Source: Canna indica (taxonomy: Eukaryota > Streptophyta > Magnoliopsida > Zingiberales > Cannaceae). Taken from it: 64,000 bases of DNA. The translations under genes were made by a program, and so were the position numbers. Below the pieces are notes generated by a model. The model ran no database searches. It was not told the origin of the DNA and saw nothing but the letters and a program-made list of their open reading frames with translations. Positions 61,030 to 64,000 of the stretch are shown one piece after another (within the stretch, counting starts at the first letter, position 1; each line of letters opens with the position of its first letter). The stretch is from assembly GCA_034359265.1 (NCBI GenBank), contig CP136890.1:83725501-83789500 (forward strand). Direction: 5' to 3'.

Positions 61030-61682
61030 ATGTGTTGTTTGCCTTAGGGCATGGTAGGCTTAGGTCTGTTGTTTTTCACCGTTTGTGTGTTTGCTGCCTT
61101 CGGGCAGGTGGTGGCCGGATGGCCTATTAGCATGTCACTCTCTTGTGATATTTTCCTGCTTGAGTCAGGAGTTTTACCTTATGCATCTTTTTTGTGATGT
61201 TTGTTTTTGTGAGGGTTGGTAGAACCGTTCATTGAGTTCTTTGAACTCACCCGTTGTCGTTGTTTTATTTTGCATAGCCTAACCGATGAGGTGGGCTGGA
61301 GCACTTGGCGCAGCTGGAGGGCAGATGAGCCACATTATCTCATAGCAGTCCTAGTTAGGGGTTGTAGTTGAGTCTGTAGTAGGTTGTCATGCACTGTTGT
61401 TTTGGTGTTTGGAGTTGTAGTCTCGTGGGGAGATTCATATTTTTATTCAGTCTTTTATTTATTAAAGAGCTGTTGCTCTTCGATTTATTTATTTCCGCAC
61501 TTGAGCTATTTATTAAAAACTTTGATGTTTTGAAATAAAAATCTATTTTGGTTCTTTTTATTAATAAAAGATGTTGTTTATTCCGCTATTTTATGAGTTG
61601 GCATGTGCATGGGTTAGGCTGCGGGGTGTGATAACGTATATCCTGGCCGGTCACGTGACCCTGAACTTGGGGTGTGATATTG

Positions 61683-61694
61683 TAGTATCAAAGC
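61683..61694 (+). other. Degenerate primer binding site of the Gypsy element
   Basis: TAGTATCAAAGC differs at two positions from TGGTATCAGAGC and directly follows the LTR end. Confidence 0.65.
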
Positions 61695-61893
61695 ATGTGG
61701 TTTGGTCTGACTACGACCTAGAGTTGTCATCGTATAGGGCATTGCTAGTGTGTCAGTATACGGTAGGGATATGCTATGAGATTAATGGGCTAAGTCTGCA
61801 CCTCAACGCGACTTGTGGTTTATTTATTTAACGACTTAGGGTGATTTGAATTGTTTAAATTTTGATAATTTCTTTCTGGTGATTCCAAATAGA

Positions 61894-62177
61894 TGGAGGC
61901 TTTTGATGCCGCGAGGAGTGGTAGTGACAACAACTCTACTGAGCGCTAAGGCCGAGGCCGAGGTAAGGGCTAGGGTCATGGGAGACTACCGCAGACCCGA
62001 GAGGAGGTGGGACAAGATCCCACGATTGTGTAGCTGCAAGCCCGAGTGGCTGAGCTGACAGAGGCACTCCGTAGAGAGCAGGAGCTGAGGCAGCAGCCAC
62101 CGCTAGTACCGGTAGCACCCGTAGTACCAAAGGTGGTCCAGCCAGTGGCACCGGTGGTCAGAGCCTCCAGAGCACCT
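61894..62177 (+). pseudogene. Gypsy gag N-terminal fragment
   Basis: Frame starting at the ATG at 61894 reads MEAFDAARSGSDNNSTE, then shifts. The later frame reads VAELTEALRREQELRQQPP followed by a Pro/Val-rich linker, a common start for plant Gypsy Gag proteins. It stops at 62177 where unrelated repeats begin, so only a stub remains. Frameshifts near 61945 and 62030. Confidence 0.6.
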
Positions 62178-62740
62178 TCTTTACTATTAGAAACAACAAA
62201 AGTGATAATTAGAAATAATCAAATTTGTCTCTAAAAGTTAAATATTCGCCTCTATAACTTTTAGAGACAAATAAGATTGTTTGTCTCTAGAGCCCAGTCC
62301 CTAAAAGTATTAGAGACCTATAATGTATTTGTCTCTACAAATATAATAGAGACATATATATTTGCCTCTAATATATAAATACTATTAAAGACATAATTTA
62401 TTTACCTCTAAAAATATTAATAGAGACATATATATTTGCCTCTAAAAATATTAATGAAGACATATACATTTGCCTTTAAAAATATTAATAGAGGCATGTA
62501 TATTTTCCTCTAGAAATATTAGTGGAGACATTTATATTTGCCTCTAAAAATATTAATAGAGACATTTATATTTTTCTAAAATATACAAACACAGTTAGGA
62601 GCATATATCATATTTGCCTCTAAAATATTATTAGAGACATATATATTTATCTTTAATATATATAAATATCATTAGGGGCATATACAATTGTCTCTAAAAA
62701 TATTAATAGAGACATGTATATTTGTCTTTAATAAAAGTAA
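62178..62740. repeat. Tandem hairpin-forming repeats, about 37-bp period
   Basis: About ten imperfect units of the type AATATTAATAGAGACATATA then TATTTGCCTCTAAA. In each unit TAGAGRCA and TGYCTCTA can pair. The block begins TTACTATTAGAAACAAC, which faintly resembles a CACTA-type terminus, so this may be the subterminal region of a second, non-autonomous element. No partner end is seen in the window. Confidence 0.7.
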
Positions 62741-63433
62741 GTTTTATTGGCTCTAAATTAAAAACTGGGCTAAATTTTTTCGCACTATATTTAATTAATG
62801 GATATTTTAATTGCCTATAAAATTTAAGTAGAGATAATGAATTTTTCACAAAAAATTAATTAGGATTACAAACAATATATTTATAACTAAAAGTATTATA
62901 ATCAATAAGAAAATTGATTACACAATATGTCACTTTCAAAGAAATGCATCTTAAAAAACTAAACTATAAGTTTCATAATAATCCATTTAGACTGCAGCTG
63001 GACAATCTTATCATAATCTTCTCATTCTCATCAACAATCAATAGAATAAAGCTTAACATCAGCAACCTTATAGAAGAGAGAAGAAGACGGAGGTACATTT
63101 GTAGAGAGCTTTGGAGGAGACCCTTCTCTTCGTATCATATGCTTAAGATTCTTACGAAAGAATCATATGCTTAAGATGTTCAAATGCATGAGGAAATTGG
63201 AACATTTAAATTTACTAAAGCCATATAAAGGAAGAAAAACTTGAGCAAAAAAATGTGTATTATATTATTCACATGTTTGTTGTTCTGAATTTAACTTGCT
63301 GATACCAATTTAGACACCTTAGGTTCCAAAGGAACTTTCATTTGCAACAAGGATGGGTTAATTACAAAATGATAGAGTTAGGCCATTCATTCTTATAAAT
63401 TGCATAAAAGGGATTTACCATGTAACCTCCTCC
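62741..63433. other. AT-rich spacer
   Basis: No gene or element recognised. A short direct repeat, AAGAATCATATGCTTAAGAT, partly doubled, occurs at about 63135-63178. Confidence 0.5.
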
Positions 63434-63931
63434 TATGGGTGAAAACCGGCCAAGCAAAGCTTTCGCTTTAACAGGTCAGATTTATATGGTAAAAAATTGG
63501 TTTGGGCCTAGCCTGTGACTTGTTATAGGCTTAAATTTTATCTTGAGTCTGGCCTGTTCATTGGCTTGGCCTGGCCTGTGGCCTGTTTACGAAGCCTGAT
63601 TTCAATATAAAATTTATTTATAAAACCTACTTCCAATATAAAATTTTGGTTTGGCATGCGGACTGTGTTTTATTAAATTAAAATAATATTATTTATTATT
63701 TTAATATAAATATTTAATAAAATAATAATATTATATATATATTATATTTATATATACACCACCTTAACAGATTCAGGCCGTCCTGTCAGGCTCAATAGGC
63801 TTTAAATTGAGCCTGGGCCTGACCTGATAAGGAAAACATGCCTATTTCAAAGCATTGACTTATTTTTTTTTAAAACAGACCAAGTCAGGCCACATGCCCC
63901 TAGCAGATCGTTTGGCCTATTTCCATCCCTA
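63434..63931. mobile_element. hAT-type MITE, 498 bp
   Basis: Starts TATGGGTGAAAACCGGCC and ends with the inverse of TAGGGATGGAAATAGGCC. The 8-bp flanks CCTCCTCC (63426-63433) and CCGCCTCC (63932-63939) differ at one base. The interior is rich in GGCCTG/CAGGCC words and a TA-rich core. Non-coding. Confidence 0.85.
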
Positions 63932-64000
63932 CCGCCTCCCATCAATTTTACACGAAGAGCACGTTGTGCCCTCTTGTGTGAACCTTCAGATTTGATTATT

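Larger units (their letters stand above)
51028..62177 (+). mobile_element. Gypsy-type LTR retrotransposon: 5' LTR and start of gag
   Basis: The LTR begins TGTAATATCC at 51028, within the LINE endonuclease region, and ends near GGGGTGTGATAT at about 61682 before a primer-site-like motif. Excluding the CACTA insertion (51778-59735) the LTR is about 2.7 kb. It has a TATA box, a C-rich tract, a tandem hairpin array and the 'TTTGAACTCACCCGTTGTCGT' type 3' region (part) common in plant Gypsy LTRs. Only a short gag piece follows before other repeats begin at 62178, so the element is truncated or interrupted. Confidence 0.8.

Noticed and set aside
62914..63174. Plus-strand 86-codon open frame
   Set aside because: No domain or coding signature; surrounded by non-coding repeats.

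Overview
This is an AT-rich nuclear window from a flowering plant. The evidence is spliced genes with GT-AG introns, a FAR1-related gene, and plant lineages of LINE, Copia (SIRE/Maximus-like), Gypsy, hAT, CACTA, Mutator-like (MULE) and PIF/Harbinger elements. I cannot name the species. Only two host genes are convincing, and both lie on the minus strand. One is a five-exon gene (8328-12562) whose conceptual 722-aa product joins a GATA-type zinc finger to a complete FAR1/MULE/SWIM (FRS-type) protein. The other is a five-exon gene (31457-36066) for a 529-aa GOST-family ('lung seven-transmembrane receptor') protein, with a PIF/Harbinger-type MITE in its first intron.

Layout. 1-2091: Gypsy-like LTR sequence in minus orientation. 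2092-7340: decayed MuDR transposase, a tandem-repeat field and a GRF-zinc-finger/transmembrane relic. 8328-12562: GATA-FAR1 gene. 13478-14511: fold-back MULE with a 9-bp target-site duplication (TSD). 14780-18305: broken Copia element split by a Gypsy-type solo LTR. 19330-28874: plus-strand LINE interrupted by a SIRE-family LTR fragment, a SIRE-family solo LTR and a 4.6-kb Pack-MULE. The Pack-MULE carries pieces of several host genes and has two further MULEs nested in the intron of one of them. 30166-30546: hAT MITE. 31457-36066: GOST gene. 37195-51027: minus-strand LINE split by a pol-less SIRE element (38127-49051), which itself holds an apparently coding-competent hAT element (41770-45554). 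51028-62177: Gypsy element inserted in the LINE, its LTR split by an 8-kb CACTA element (51778-59735). 62178-62740: tandem hairpin-forming repeats. 63434-63931: hAT MITE.

Most insertions have matching or near-matching TSDs, so the order of events can be read directly: LINE, then SIRE, then hAT; and LINE, then Gypsy, then CACTA. The observations most worth following are the GATA-FAR1 fusion, a seven-copy array of short hairpins in the Gypsy LTR whose stems differ by compensatory changes (60708-61029), the multi-gene Pack-MULE with nested MULEs, and the 726-aa hAT transposase whose frame is intact after removal of one intron. All calls rest on reading the sequence; no searches were run.
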